Positions 25,801 through 35,022 of a stretch of 38,941 nucleotides of DNA are shown one piece after another. The DNA lies in NCBI GenBank assembly GCA_028708815.1, contig JAQVYB010000015.1:1-38941 (forward strand). The letters are read 5' to 3'. The notes beneath the pieces are model-generated. The model was given only the letters and a program-made list of their open reading frames with translations. It was not told the origin of the DNA and did not search any database. Position numbers and translations under genes: made by a program. Within the stretch, counting starts at the first letter, position 1. The number at the start of each line of letters is the position of its first letter. The stretch comes from Kiritimatiellia bacterium. GTDB lineage: Bacteria > Verrucomicrobiota > Kiritimatiellia > RZYC01.

Positions 25801-26426
25801 GTGGCCACGAGACCCAGGCCGGTTCGTTTGGCCACTTCGGGCATCCAGCGGTTCACTTCGCGCTGCTCGGGAATGCCGTGATCCTCCATTTCAAGAAAGA
25901 AGTGATCCTTGCCCATAATGTCGGCAAACTCGCCCGCCACGCGCACCGCTTCATCGAGCTTACCCCGTACAATGCATTCCGACACCTCGCCTTGCAGACA
26001 GGCCGAAAGCCCGATCAGCCCATCGTGATATTCGCTGAGCAGTTGCTTGTCGATCCGCGGCTTGTAGTAAAAACCCTCGAGGTGCGAGAGTGAAATCAGC
26101 CGGACCAGATTGTAGTAGCCAACCTCGTTTTCTGCGAGAAGGACAAAGTGATTCGCGATTTTTTTGTCGTCACGCCGTTCTTTTTCGCGCCGGTCACCGA
26201 ACGCGATATAGGTTTCGCAACCGATAATGGGCTTGAGTCCCTTGGCCTTTGCCGTTTTGTAGAATTCGGCAATGCCGTAGAGCACGCCGTGATCGGTGAT
26301 GGCCAGCGCGTTCATCTTCAGTTCGAGCGCCCGCTCGACCGAGCCCTTGATGGGCGACGCACCATCCAACAGGCTGTACGCCGTATGATTATGCAGATGA
26401 ACAAAAGGTTTTGTGCTGCCGCTCAC
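22869..26426 (-). CDS. dnaE: DNA polymerase III alpha subunit
   Basis: The replicative polymerase, 1185 residues, full length for DnaE1. The PHP domain starts with FVHLHNHTAYSLL (His10, His12). The catalytic aspartates are Asp416 and Asp418 in PDFDIDFC and Asp567 in KMDFLGLRTL. The tandem helix-hairpin-helix and OB-fold parts follow. The start is a GTG: 26426 has GGAAGG 8 nt upstream, whereas the GTG at 26435 directly abuts that site, so 26426 is preferred. An array of five palindromes lies 45 bp upstream. Confidence 0.97.
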   Translation of the reverse strand: MSGSTKPFVHLHNHTAYSLLDGASPIKGSVERALELKMNALAITDHGVLYGIAEFYKTAKAKGLKPIIGCETYIAFGDRREKERRDDKKIANHFVLLAENEVGYYNLVRLISLSHLEGFYYKPRIDKQLLSEYHDGLIGLSACLQGEVSECIVRGKLDEAVRVAGEFADIMGKDHFFLEMEDHGIPEQREVNRWMPEVAKRTGLGLVATNDSHYLLKEHAEAHDVLLCLQTQSTFTDPRRMRYPSNQFYLKSPEEMWALFGEIPSALENTVDIARRCNVEMKLNMEEIHFPVFPLPPEIRTAKEYLTLLGAQGLKKRYGVDDLKQPKDDREKSIADRFFYELGIIEKTGFINYFLVVQDFIAYAKEQNIPVGPGRGSGAGSILAYALGITGIDPLYFDLIFERFLNPERVSPPDFDIDFCQTRRGEVIDYVKRKYGAENVAQVVTFGTLGAKTVIRDIGRVLEIPLPECDKFAKLVPDDPKIPLEKAMKDSPEFRQMAEHDPNAQRIMKYARVLEGLPRQPGMHAAGVVIGEKPLIEILPLSRDKSGEPITQFEKNNMEATGLLKMDFLGLRTLSIIQETISNIRETCGVEIDIDTIPPDDAPTFEMLCRGDAVCVFQLESKGMRELLRNLGPTCIQDLIALIALYRPGPMDMIPNFIARKHGKVSIEYDHPLLEPILKETYGVMVYQEQVQFASRALAGYSLGEGDILRRAMGKKKPEEMVKQRAKFIEGCKKTNHIPERQAGDIFDRIEKFAGYGFNKSHSAAYGVISYQTAWLKAHYPIEFMAANMTLEMGNAEKLQGMIAEALEMEIEVLPPCVNQSSVNFRPIDGHIRFGLVGVKNVGEAAVTALVQERENNGPYKGLTDFCRRVDGRVANKKVLESLVTCGAFDFTHLCRGRLHAGVDFAMNRAAAEQRDKQSGQTTLFSMFAEAEETKVEQGDQELPEAPRWSEHTMLAGEKELLGFYISGHPLTVHEWTLNHFAQARVSVASQLESGAMTRVGGLVTQVKKRFTKKEQRPMASFRLEGLEGALDVVVFPDAYETYGRFLQEDAAVMVCGLLDKGEEVKLKAQELYDLAEAPDTFARLVYIHIPEHRITPELYGKLKKIFIAHAGNTEINICLVFPGGEKVFVDTAGTYRVRPNGKFVHAVNQVLGEDSVYVDVLQKACLHEPKKKKWNHSRRPPAPA

Positions 26427-26470
26427 GTGTTGCACCTTCCCGTCGTGTTGATTTCAGTCGAAAATGATTT

Positions 26471-26611
26471 TTTCCAATGGTTGGAAAATCACCCGAAAAA
26501 GTTTCCAATGATTGGAAAAACGACCTTTCTTTTTTCCAACGATTGGAAAAAACGTCCAAAAAGTTTCCAATGATTGGAAAAAACGTAACGGATTTTTCCA
26601 ATGGTTGGAAA
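26471..26611. repeat. Five 17-bp palindromes with exact 31-bp period
   Basis: Units TTTCCAAYGRTTGGAAA start at 26471, 26502, 26533, 26564 and 26595. All five keep both 7-bp arms perfectly; the centres are TGG, TGA, CGA, TGA and TGG. The four spacers are all 14 bp but differ in sequence. The period is close to three helical turns, which puts all centres on one face of the DNA. It lies upstream of dnaE. It could be an operator array for a dimeric protein or a dispersed chromosomal mark. Confidence 0.92.
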
Positions 26612-26718
26612 CTTATTAGTTGCCCATTTCCCAAGGTGTTGGGGGGCAGAGGCTGGAGACGGAAGGGTGGAGGCCGGAGGGCGGAGAGAAAGAGACGATG
26701 CATTCCGCCGCCCACCCA
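26612..26718. other. Purine-rich tract between dnaE array and terminator
   Basis: No gene is present. From about 26638 to 26698 the plus strand is almost all purine, with loose GGAGG/GGAGAC repetitions. It separates the palindrome array from the terminator-like hairpin. Confidence 0.4.
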
Positions 26719-26747
26719 CCGTCCGCTCGGTGAGCGGACGGATTTTT
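26719..26747 (+). terminator. Rho-independent terminator-like hairpin reading rightward
   Basis: CCGTCCGCTC (26719-26728), a GGT loop, and GAGCGGACGG (26732-26741) form a perfect 10-bp stem followed by ATTTTT on the plus strand. Both flanking genes are on the minus strand, where no T-run follows. It would stop rightward transcription before it runs antisense into oadB, and it may also act weakly after oadB. Confidence 0.65.
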
Positions 26748-26759
26748 CGCGTCATTGTA

Positions 26760-28109
26760 TCAGCCGCACAGGGCGAGCAGTACGCCGGCCGCCACGGCGG
26801 AGCCGATCACGCCGGCCACATTCGGACCCATCGCATGCATGAGCAGAAAGTTCTGCGGGTTGTAAGACAGGCCCACCTTGTTGGTGACACGTGCCGCCAT
26901 CGGCACGGCGGAAACACCGGCCGAGCCAAGCAGCGGATTGATTTTTTCTTTGCTGAATACGTTCATCAGTTTGGCCAGCAGGATACCCGAAGCGGTGCCG
27001 ATTCCGAAGGCCACCATGCCGAGAATCAGAATGCCAAGCGTTTCGCCGTTCAGAAATTTATCCGCGGCCAGTTTCGAGCCGACGGAGAGCCCGAGCATAA
27101 TGGTGACAATGTTGACCAGCGCATTCTGCATGGTGTCGGAGAGGCGCTGCACCACGCCGCATTCGCGGGCCAGATTGCCGAACATCAGCGCACCAATCAA
27201 CGGCGCAGCCGAGGGAAGCAGCAGTGCGCAAAGCAGCAGGACCATCAGCGGGAAGCAGATCTTCTCGACCTTGGAAACGTGCCGAAGCTGTTTCATCTCG
27301 ATCTGGCGCTCTGCCGAGGTGGTCAGCAGCCGCATGATCGGGGGCTGAATGATCGGCACCAGGGCCATATAGGAATAGGCGGCCACGGCAATGGAGCCAA
27401 GGAGTCGCGGGGAAAGTTTCGATGCCAGAAAGATGGCCGTCGGACCATCGGCTCCACCGATGATACCGATGGAGGCGGCGTCCTGAAGGTTGAAGTGAAT
27501 GCCGGGGAAGACATGGCTGAGTGCCAGAGCACCGATCAGCGTGGTAAAAATACCAAACTGGGCCGCTGCACCGAGCAGGGCCGTTTTCGGATTGGCCAGA
27601 AGCGGGCCGAAGTCCGTCATGGCGCCCACCCCCATAAAGATGATCAGCGGGAACAATCCGGTTTGAATGCCGAACTGATAGATCAGGAAGAGAAATCCGC
27701 CCGGCTCGGCAATGCCCGCAAAGGGGATGTTGGCCAGCAGGCCTCCAAAACCGATCGGGAGCAGCAGCAGCGGCTCGAATTGCTTGGCAATGGCCAGATA
27801 AATCAGGCCCAGCCCCACCAGAATCATCACCAACTGACCAAGCCCCCGCGGAAGCAGGCCCTTGGAATGAGACGGATCCGAGTCCCCCACGTTCTCTTTT
27901 TGCAGAAAACCGTACAGGCCGGTTCCCTCCCAGATCTGCGCGAGCTTCTCTCCGAAGGTGGTGGTACGCGCAGCAGAAGCGGAGGCCTCCTGCACGGCGA
28001 TGCCCTCACTGGCCGGCTCCGCCGCCAGGACGGACGTCCATCCGCCCGTAATCGGCAACAGAATCGCCGCGAGGATGCATAGGACACGAACGTTTAAAAT
28101 GACTTTCAC
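26760..28109 (-). CDS. oadB: Sodium-translocating decarboxylase, beta subunit
   Basis: An integral membrane protein of 449 residues that decarboxylates carboxybiotin and exports sodium ions. The core from about residue 90 has the family segments [39 protein letters not shown] and [14 protein letters not shown]. Residues 1-90 are an extension with a signal-like hydrophobic start, as in some family members. The start is GTG with AAGGAG 8 nt upstream. It is the last gene of oadG-oadA-oadB. Confidence 0.95.
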   Translation of the reverse strand: MKVILNVRVLCILAAILLPITGGWTSVLAAEPASEGIAVQEASASAARTTTFGEKLAQIWEGTGLYGFLQKENVGDSDPSHSKGLLPRGLGQLVMILVGLGLIYLAIAKQFEPLLLLPIGFGGLLANIPFAGIAEPGGFLFLIYQFGIQTGLFPLIIFMGVGAMTDFGPLLANPKTALLGAAAQFGIFTTLIGALALSHVFPGIHFNLQDAASIGIIGGADGPTAIFLASKLSPRLLGSIAVAAYSYMALVPIIQPPIMRLLTTSAERQIEMKQLRHVSKVEKICFPLMVLLLCALLLPSAAPLIGALMFGNLARECGVVQRLSDTMQNALVNIVTIMLGLSVGSKLAADKFLNGETLGILILGMVAFGIGTASGILLAKLMNVFSKEKINPLLGSAGVSAVPMAARVTNKVGLSYNPQNFLLMHAMGPNVAGVIGSAVAAGVLLALCG

Positions 28110-28129
28110 GAGGCGCTCTCCTTGATGAA

Positions 28130-29944
28130 TTAGTTGAGGTAGGCCAATACGGCGCCAGACTGAACCTGGTCACCCACGCCCACGGCCATGGATGATACCA
28201 CGCCGGCAGACGGGGCCTTGACTTCGACTTCCATTTTCATGGCTTCCAGCACAAGCAGGACGGCACCCGCCTGCACGCTGTCGCCCACGGAAACGGGAAT
28301 GCGGATCACCGCGCCGGGCATGGGCGCCTTGATGGATTTGGCATCCTGCGTGGCGGCGCCTTCTTTGCCGGAGGGCGTCGCACCCTGAACGGAAACGCCT
28401 TCCTGAACGTTCACCGAATAGGTCTTGCCGTTCACCGTGGCCTGATCGCCGTTCATCACGACGGAGTAGGGCTTGCCATTTATCGCCACGGTATAACCGG
28501 AGGAAGCGGGCTTGGCCTCGCCGCCTTTATCGGCCTTTTTGGCATTTTTGCGGACGTTGACCTTGGCTTCGCCCTTGAGGAAGGCCACGCCTTTGTCGCC
28601 GCAGGCGGCGGCAATAAAGATGTTTTCGTCCGTTTCGATGATGCCTGCGGCTTGCAGCAGTTTCTTCGCCGCCGCAATGCCTTTTTTCGGATTTTTGTCG
28701 TTCAGATCAATGGGGTCTTCTTTTGTGGGCTCCATTTTCAATTGATCGGCGGCGAGTTTGATCACTTCGGGATCGGGATCGCAGGGGGTCTTGCCGAAGT
28801 AACCGAGGACCATCTTGCCGTAGCCTTCCGCAATCTTTTTCCAGGGGCCAAACATGACGTTGTTGAAGGCCTGCTGGAAGTAGAACTGGGAAACGGGTGT
28901 CACGGAGGTACCGAATCCGCCCTTGCGAACCACCTCGCCCATGGCGTGGATACATTCGGGATAGCGGTCCATGATATTGTTGTCGCGCATCATCTGCGTG
29001 TTGGCGGTGAGTGCGCCTCCGGGCATGGGCGCCCAGGGAATCATGGGCTCGACGGCCAGCGCTTCGGGCGGCATGAAGTAGTCTTTCATACAGTCTTTAT
29101 AGACTTCCTCGGCCACCATGACTTTATCGATGTCCACATCGAGTTCAAAATCGGTACCGCGCAGGGCGTGCCAGAGGGTCGCGATGTCGGGCTGGCAGGT
29201 GCCGCCGGAGGTGGGGGCCATGGCGCAGTCCACCTGATCGGCGCCCGCTTCAATGGCGGCTTTGTAGCAGACCGTGCCGATGCCGGCCGTTTCGTGCGAG
29301 TGAAAGACCAGCTTGATGCCCTCGGGCAGCATCTTTTTCGCGCGCTTGATGGTTTCAAAGACGGTGGACGGAACCGCGGTGCCGGAGGCATCCTTGAAAC
29401 ACACCGAGTCATACGGAATGCCCGCATCCAGAATCGTGCGCAGCGTTTTCTCGTAAAAATCAGGATTGTGCGCCCCTTCGCAACCCGGAGGCAATTCCAT
29501 CATGGTGACGACCACTTCGTGCCGCAGCCCGGCATCCTTGATGCACTGACCGCTGAAGATGAGGTTGTTCACGTCGTTGAGCGCATCGAAATTGCGGATG
29601 GTGGTAATGCCGTGCTTTTTGAAGAGTTCCGCGTGCAGCTTGATGACGTCGCGCGACTGCGATTCCAGTCCGACCACGTTGATACCACGTGCCAGGGTTT
29701 GCAGATCCGCCTCGGGTCCCGCCACTTTGCGGAATTTGTCCATCATCGCAAAAGCATCTTCATTGCAATAGAAATAGAGCGACTGAAAGCGCGCGCCGCC
29801 GCCCGCTTCAAAATGGGTGATTCCCGCCTCAATGCACGCCTCCACGGCAGGCAGGAAGTCTTCGGTCAGCACCCGCGCGCCGAAGGCCGACTGAAAGCCG
29901 TCGCGGAACGAGGTGTTCATCAGGTGAATTGTTTTTTTAGCCAT
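28130..29944 (-). CDS. oadA: Decarboxylase alpha subunit (carboxyltransferase with biotin domain)
   Basis: A 604-residue protein. The N-terminal carboxyltransferase TIM barrel opens with [16 protein letters not shown] and contains the metal-binding HSHETAG and MAPTSGG segments. A linker rich in Lys, Ala and Gly follows. The C-terminal biotinyl domain has EAMKME with Lys570, 34 residues from the end, as the biotin site. The start at 29944 ([10 protein letters not shown]) has AAAGGA 8 nt upstream; the longer frame to 30013 runs into oadG. Oxaloacetate is the most likely substrate, but methylmalonyl- or other decarboxylases share this architecture. Confidence 0.93.
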   Translation of the reverse strand: MAKKTIHLMNTSFRDGFQSAFGARVLTEDFLPAVEACIEAGITHFEAGGGARFQSLYFYCNEDAFAMMDKFRKVAGPEADLQTLARGINVVGLESQSRDVIKLHAELFKKHGITTIRNFDALNDVNNLIFSGQCIKDAGLRHEVVVTMMELPPGCEGAHNPDFYEKTLRTILDAGIPYDSVCFKDASGTAVPSTVFETIKRAKKMLPEGIKLVFHSHETAGIGTVCYKAAIEAGADQVDCAMAPTSGGTCQPDIATLWHALRGTDFELDVDIDKVMVAEEVYKDCMKDYFMPPEALAVEPMIPWAPMPGGALTANTQMMRDNNIMDRYPECIHAMGEVVRKGGFGTSVTPVSQFYFQQAFNNVMFGPWKKIAEGYGKMVLGYFGKTPCDPDPEVIKLAADQLKMEPTKEDPIDLNDKNPKKGIAAAKKLLQAAGIIETDENIFIAAACGDKGVAFLKGEAKVNVRKNAKKADKGGEAKPASSGYTVAINGKPYSVVMNGDQATVNGKTYSVNVQEGVSVQGATPSGKEGAATQDAKSIKAPMPGAVIRIPVSVGDSVQAGAVLLVLEAMKMEVEVKAPSAGVVSSMAVGVGDQVQSGAVLAYLN

Positions 29945-29957
29945 AAGGGTTTCCTTT

Positions 29958-30176
29958 CTATTTAATAAAAGCCTGGACTGCGGCGATCGCCACGGCGACA
30001 TCCGCATGGTCACTGGAAATCTTTTTCAGATTGCCTGTATTTTGTTCCTCCGGGAAGAAATGGGCGAATTTCTTGAAGAAATTTGCGGAAATCATCATGC
30101 ACCAGACCAGTATCACTAAAAAAGAAAATACCACGCACATGCCTACGAGCATCAGCACAAATCCCTGAGCTATCAT
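29958..30176 (-). CDS. oadG: Decarboxylase gamma subunit (small membrane anchor)
   Basis: A 72-residue protein with one membrane helix (about 5-30, FVLMLVGMCVVFSFLVILVW) and a short polar tail, as in OadG, which helps assemble alpha with beta. The start at 30176 is preferred because GGAGG lies 7 nt before it; an ATG at 30182 is only 1 nt from that site. It lies 13 bp upstream of oadA. Confidence 0.88.
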   Translation of the reverse strand: MIAQGFVLMLVGMCVVFSFLVILVWCMMISANFFKKFAHFFPEEQNTGNLKKISSDHADVAVAIAAVQAFIK

Positions 30177-30300
30177 ATCCATTCCTCCATTCCGTTATCC
30201 GTCCGTATTCCGGGATGCAGCCGAGGCTGTCGCTCCTGCGAACCTGCCATCCGTTGTTGACCGAGAAAGATACCTTCGGCCCCCGGCTTTTCGTGCGCAT

Positions 30301-30328
30301 ACATTAGGGGGGGGGGACGTTTTAGCAA
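30301..30328 (-). promoter_or_regulatory. Possible oadGAB promoter with a ten-base homopolymer spacer
   Basis: On the minus strand TTGCTA (30323-30328) and TAATGT (30301-30306) flank a 16-nt spacer that ends in ten C (plus strand G at 30307-30316). The boxes are weak. Slippage in the homopolymer would change the spacer length. The remaining 30177-30483 region holds no gene and no recognisable riboswitch. Confidence 0.3.
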
Positions 30329-30483
30329 GGAAAAAACCCGAAATTCGCTTGTCGGTCGAAAGGAGAGGAGAAGAAGTGCTTTGAGGCGCGTAAACCACAA
30401 AAACCCGGACGGTGAAAGAGATTGCTTTGCCCCATTTTTTACTTATGGTGGAATACAGCTATTCGAGCATGCGGAGGTACACA

Positions 30484-31869
30484 GTGAGTGAAGAACCTGA
30501 AGATCAAGTGGTGTCCGAGCCGGAACTGTTGTATCCCCTGAATGCCCGCCCGCCGTTTGTGCCGGCCCTTTTAGCCGCCTTTCAGCACCTGATGGCCATT
30601 TTTGTGGGCATTATCACGCCCTCGATCATTATTGGCGGGATACTCGGACTGGGCCATGAAACGGCGTATCTGGTGAGCATGTCGCTGTTGATTTCAGGGG
30701 TAGCCACCTTCATCCAGTGCAGACGCTTCGGTCCGGTCGGATCGGGATTGCTCAGCATTCAAGGGACGAGTTTTTCCTTTTTAGGGGCGGTGGTGGTGGC
30801 CGGAGGCATTGCCAAAAGCCGGGGCGCGGATGAAGCCGGCATGCTGGCGATGATTTTCGGCGTCTGTTTTGTCGGCTCGGTGATTGAAATGGTGTTGAGC
30901 CGCTTTCTGCATCTGCTGCGCAAAATCATCACGCCGACGGTCACCGGCATCGTCGTGACACTGATCGGATTCAACCTGATCGGCGTGGCGCTCAAGGATA
31001 TCGGCGGCGGGGCCTGGCTGCTTCAAAACCATCCGGAGCAATTCGGTTCCTGGCAGAACCTGGCGCTTGGCGGGTTTGTTTTCCTTCTGATCATCGCACT
31101 CAACCGGAGCCGCAATCCCTACGTGCGCATGGGGTCGATCATGATCGGCCTGCTGGTTGGCTACGGCATTGCCGTCCTGCGCGGCATGGTGGATTTCAGC
31201 CAACTGGCCGGAATCGCCGTGGTGACTGCACCCGTCCCCTTCAAATATGGATTCGCCTTTTCGATGGAAGCCTTCATTCCGGTGGCCTTTATTTATCTGA
31301 TTACAACAATCGAAACCATCGGTGATCTCACCGCCACCTCGGTGGTCTCCAACGAACCCATCACCGGCGATCTCTACCTGCGCCGCATCAAAGGCGGAGT
31401 GCTGGGCGATGGCGTTAATTCCATGCTCGCTGCCGCTTTCAACACCTTTCCCAACACCACCTTCAGCCAAAATAACGGGGTCATTCAGCTCACCGGCGTG
31501 GCTTCCCGCTATGTCGGCTACTATATTGCCGCCCTCCTGGCCCTGTTGGGGCTTTTTCCCGTGATCGGCGGTGTTTTTCAGGGCCTGCCCAAGCCCGTAC
31601 TCGGCGGCGCCACGCTGGTCATGTTCGGCACCGTAGCCGCCGCCGGCATACGCATCATCGCCTCTGCGCCGGTAGACCGGCGCGCCATGCTGATCCTGGC
31701 CGTTTCCTATGGCCTCGGCATCGGCGTGCTCTGCGTACCCGAAACACTCGCCCACGCCCCGACTGCCGTACGCAACATCTTCTCCTCCCCCATCACCACC
31801 GGCGGCCTCGCCGCCCTTCTCACAAGCGCCCTTCTCCCGCGCGAAAAAAAGCAAACCGCCCAACCCTGA
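30484..31869 (+). CDS. NCS2-family purine (xanthine/urate) permease
   Basis: A 461-residue transporter with about 14 membrane segments. The NCS2 signature QNNGVIQLTG is at residues 329-338, the form found in xanthine/urate permeases rather than uracil ones. The start is GTG 30484, with GGAGG 6 nt upstream. It gives a length close to E. coli XanP/XanQ; an earlier in-frame ATG at 30412 lacks a ribosome binding site. It diverges from oadGAB. Other purine-catabolism genes are absent, so it may serve salvage. Confidence 0.9.
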   Translation: MSEEPEDQVVSEPELLYPLNARPPFVPALLAAFQHLMAIFVGIITPSIIIGGILGLGHETAYLVSMSLLISGVATFIQCRRFGPVGSGLLSIQGTSFSFLGAVVVAGGIAKSRGADEAGMLAMIFGVCFVGSVIEMVLSRFLHLLRKIITPTVTGIVVTLIGFNLIGVALKDIGGGAWLLQNHPEQFGSWQNLALGGFVFLLIIALNRSRNPYVRMGSIMIGLLVGYGIAVLRGMVDFSQLAGIAVVTAPVPFKYGFAFSMEAFIPVAFIYLITTIETIGDLTATSVVSNEPITGDLYLRRIKGGVLGDGVNSMLAAAFNTFPNTTFSQNNGVIQLTGVASRYVGYYIAALLALLGLFPVIGGVFQGLPKPVLGGATLVMFGTVAAAGIRIIASAPVDRRAMLILAVSYGLGIGVLCVPETLAHAPTAVRNIFSSPITTGGLAALLTSALLPREKKQTAQP

Positions 31870-32059
31870 GCCGCATGATGCCTTCACGGCTCGCAGGACG
31901 CCCCTTCGCCGGCCTCTGATCAGCACCGGGCACATTTCAGACAGAAAACAGGGCCCTCTTTTCGCTGGCCACATCCGGGAATCTGCCCTACAGTACGATT
32001 TCAGCGGGCATGGCAGCATGGCGCAGCTTTCGGGTAAACCATATCCCGCGGGAGAGAAT

Positions 32060-33718
32060 ATGTGGATGGGTGAAGGGATGATAGTATGGATAACAGGCAC
32101 GGCGGCACTTTCCGTCGGCGTGCTCGTTGTTGTTCTGATTCAATTCCATCGCTTCCGGCGGACGGTACGGCGTGAACGGGAGACCCAAGACCTGCTCCTG
32201 CATTCCCTGAAAACTCAACTGGCCTTTCAAACCGAGGTGAACGGGCGCCTCCCCGTCGGGCTCTGGGTCAAACGAGTGGAAAACCACAAAACCTACTACG
32301 TGCTCTGGAATCAGACCATGGCCGAACTGAGCGGGCTTTCCGCCGACAATGTGCTCGGAAAAGAGGACCGGGAAATCTACCCCGCCGAACAAGCCGCAAT
32401 GTATGTGAAATCCGACTTCGAACTCATGCAGACCCGCCAAACCCGAAAAACCCGAATGGACGAAACGCTCGATGCCAACGGGCAACACCGCTATATTCAG
32501 GTCACCAAGATTCCGCTTGTCGATTCATCGGGGGAGATCACAGCCATCATCGGGCTTGTGGAGGATCTGACCGGGCGCGTCAAGGCCATTGAAAGTCTGC
32601 GGGCAAGCGAAACCCGACTCCGCCAGGTGCTGGATGCCGCGCCCATCGGCATTTGCCAGACCACCCGCAAGGGCGACCGCCTGCTCTACGCCAATCCCAC
32701 CGCCGCCTGGCTCTTCGGTTTTCAAAACGTGGAAGATCTCCAAACCGCTACAGCTGAAATCGGCGTCAAAGACCTTTTCTACGCCTATCCGGACGACCAT
32801 GCGCGCCTGGTGTCCGAATTTCTACAGTCCGGCAAGCCCTGGGCCTCCTTCAACACCACCCTGCGCCGAAAAGACGCCCAACCGTTTGACGCACACCTCA
32901 ACCTGTGCCTTCGTGAAAGCGGTATCCCCGGCAACGAACACTACTACTCCTTCATAGAAGACGTCACCGATCAGCGCAAAACAGAGGAAGAAAACACCCT
33001 CCTGCACCGGGAACTCGAACATGTCGCGCGTGTCAACACCATGGGACAGCTCGCCGCATCCATCGCCCATGAAATCAACCAACCCCTCGCCGCCATCCTG
33101 GCCAATGCCCAGGCCGCACGGCGCCTGATACAACAGGGAGAGACCGACCTCGGCGAAATGGACCCGATTCTCCAGGATATTATCCAGGATGACCGCCGCG
33201 CAGGAGACGTTATCCACAAACTCCGCGTACTCCTTCAGCGTAAAATTGTGGATATCGTTCCCGTGGATATCAACCCGCTGGTCGTCAACGTGACCGGGTT
33301 CATTCAGGGTGAACTCGAAAGCAACCGGATTGAATTGCGACTCGGGCTGGATGAGAGCATTCCCTCCGTAGGCGGCGATCCCATACAGCTTCAGCAAGTC
33401 CTCCTAAACCTTATGACCAACGCCTTGGAAAGCATGCGCGAAACCCCGCCGCCGCAACGCATCCTGTCCATTACCTCCTGCGCCTCGATGGGTATGGTTG
33501 AACTCCGTGTGACCGACACCGGCCAAGGACTCCCCTGCGGGAAAACCGACCAGGTTTTCGACCCGTTCTTCACCACCAAGGAAAATGGACTCGGCATGGG
33601 GCTGGCCATCAATAAAACCATTCTCCGCGCGCTCGGTGGGCAACTCGATGTCCAGCCAAACCCCGAACGGGGCGTGACCTTCTTTGTCCGTATCCCCGTT
33701 TTCCGCCCTGCGCTCTGA
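32060..33718 (+). CDS. Orphan PAS/PAS sensor histidine kinase
   Basis: A 552-residue kinase. One N-terminal membrane helix (about 6-28) is followed by two PAS domains (about 60-180 and 190-310), each ending in a PAC-like stretch such as IIGLVEDLTGR and YSFIEDVTDQR. The H-box SIAHEINQPLAAI has the phospho-acceptor His337. The ATPase N-box carries Asn454, and VTDTGQGL plus GLGMGLAI complete it. This is the FixL/DctB-type kinase group. No response regulator lies next to it. The ATG at 32060 has GGGAG 5 nt upstream; the longer open frame overlaps the permease gene. Confidence 0.92.
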   Translation: MWMGEGMIVWITGTAALSVGVLVVVLIQFHRFRRTVRRERETQDLLLHSLKTQLAFQTEVNGRLPVGLWVKRVENHKTYYVLWNQTMAELSGLSADNVLGKEDREIYPAEQAAMYVKSDFELMQTRQTRKTRMDETLDANGQHRYIQVTKIPLVDSSGEITAIIGLVEDLTGRVKAIESLRASETRLRQVLDAAPIGICQTTRKGDRLLYANPTAAWLFGFQNVEDLQTATAEIGVKDLFYAYPDDHARLVSEFLQSGKPWASFNTTLRRKDAQPFDAHLNLCLRESGIPGNEHYYSFIEDVTDQRKTEEENTLLHRELEHVARVNTMGQLAASIAHEINQPLAAILANAQAARRLIQQGETDLGEMDPILQDIIQDDRRAGDVIHKLRVLLQRKIVDIVPVDINPLVVNVTGFIQGELESNRIELRLGLDESIPSVGGDPIQLQQVLLNLMTNALESMRETPPPQRILSITSCASMGMVELRVTDTGQGLPCGKTDQVFDPFFTTKENGLGMGLAINKTILRALGGQLDVQPNPERGVTFFVRIPVFRPAL

Positions 33719-34040
33719 AAAACCCGGGCCCCGCCGACCAGAACGGCGCCTGCGAGTCACTCCCAATGCCGGAAGCGGTTATCCCGGGGTTCGCAAAGTC
33801 TGGCCTTTTTCACCGGTACATCTGCCCTTTTAATGATCCTTCTTACCGATATACAACTTCCCAGGGAACTCTTTACCTTACTTCAATATCTGGGCGAGAG
33901 AATCCATATGCGAAGGGCTCAAAACGTCGGGGTAGGACTGTTCCGAGGAGATTGGATGATGGTCGCGGCTTAAAACGGACAGGCCATGGAATCCAGAATC
34001 CTGCACCTCATCCGTTGAACGGAAACACTTCGCCTGCGCA
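33719..34040. other. Gene-free stretch between the kinase and the S1/P1 nuclease gene
   Basis: No gene, repeat or clear terminator is seen in these 322 bp. Short frames on both strands match no family I know. A response regulator partner for the kinase is not present. Confidence 0.5.
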
Positions 34041-34973
34041 TCATTTTTCGGCGGGCGGGGCAGGTGGTTGGTATTCGGGGTCGAGAGCCTCATTCAAGAG
34101 GCGGGCAAGCCGTATGCCGCCCTTTTTCAACTGCTCGCCAACGAATGGAAGCTTGGAAGCTATATAATTGTCCATCGTCAGATCCATGCCGGGGAGCGCC
34201 CACTTGAAGGGCACCGGGTCACCATTCGTCCAGCGATAAGCCTGCTTGCGCGCGATCCAGTAGCTCTCCGTCGCCCAGTCGAAAGCATCACCCTGCGACC
34301 AGTTTTGCAGGTTATCGCGTTTGATTTCTTTTCTCAGTTTGCGGGCGGTGGTTTTAACGCGTTGTTTGCCCATGAGCTCAAGCACGAGCGAGGAATCCCA
34401 GACACTGTGAAGGCTGGGCGGGTAGTCCATGGGAGTCTCGGCATCGAAGGAATAGTTGCTGCCCAGGAAAGAGTGCACCGGGAGCATGTTTCCGCCCATA
34501 TCATTGTAGCGGTAGGCGCAATGCAGGGGCTGGTGCAGGTCGCCCACGAAGTGGACCAAAAAGCGAAGGGCGTCGAGTTTTTGCCGCGGGGAGGAATCCG
34601 GATCGGCCAGCTCCTTCTGCCAACGGACCACCTGATCGACGACGTTATCTTTTCCTTCAGGCATTTTCAGGCTGAATTCGTTGGTATAGCGCAGCGAAGC
34701 ATCGAAGTCGATATAGTGCCACAGGCCGTTTTTCGGGTATATTTCATCGTATTCTTTGGTTCCCCGGATGATGTCCGGCCAGCAGGCGATTTCCGGGGTG
34801 CCGAGGTGGTCGTCCTCCAGCAGTTCTTCGATTTTTTCGCGCGTGGTGGGAGTCAGGTAGCGATCGGCAATGACGCCGATAATGCCGTGACCTTCGGGGC
34901 CCCAGGCCTGTACCGAGCCGTTGAGACCAAGCACAACAAGAAGAATGATGATTGGGATGCGGGTGCGAATCAT
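34041..34973 (-). CDS. Exported S1/P1-type nuclease
   Basis: A 310-residue zinc-dependent nuclease that cuts single-stranded DNA and RNA. A signal peptide ends at SVQA (residue 23), so the mature protein begins with Trp24, which co-ordinates zinc in this family. His29 in GHGIIG, WPD near residue 65, WHYIDFD and LVHFVGDLHQPLH with NDMGGN supply the remaining ligands. AAAGGAG lies upstream of the ATG. It probably breaks down nucleic acids outside the cytoplasm for phosphate or purines. Confidence 0.95.
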   Translation of the reverse strand: MIRTRIPIIILLVVLGLNGSVQAWGPEGHGIIGVIADRYLTPTTREKIEELLEDDHLGTPEIACWPDIIRGTKEYDEIYPKNGLWHYIDFDASLRYTNEFSLKMPEGKDNVVDQVVRWQKELADPDSSPRQKLDALRFLVHFVGDLHQPLHCAYRYNDMGGNMLPVHSFLGSNYSFDAETPMDYPPSLHSVWDSSLVLELMGKQRVKTTARKLRKEIKRDNLQNWSQGDAFDWATESYWIARKQAYRWTNGDPVPFKWALPGMDLTMDNYIASKLPFVGEQLKKGGIRLARLLNEALDPEYQPPAPPAEK

Positions 34974-35022
34974 GGTTGCTCCTTTTTGGAACAGAAGAGG
35001 TTACACGACCGAGGCGGGTTTG

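Noticed and set aside
26471-26611. CRISPR array
   Set aside because: Repeats are 17-bp palindromes and spacers only 14 bp; there are five units, no leader and no cas genes.
26601-28082. A 493-codon plus-strand frame
   Set aside because: Antisense to oadB and very rich in His, Gln, Arg and Gly, as typical of shadow frames.
30183-30483. Purine riboswitch before the NCS2 permease
   Set aside because: No conserved purine-aptamer core was seen in the upstream region on the plus strand.
33878-34093. A 71-codon frame between the kinase and the nuclease gene
   Set aside because: It overlaps the end of the S1/P1 nuclease gene, has no ribosome binding site and no response-regulator motif.
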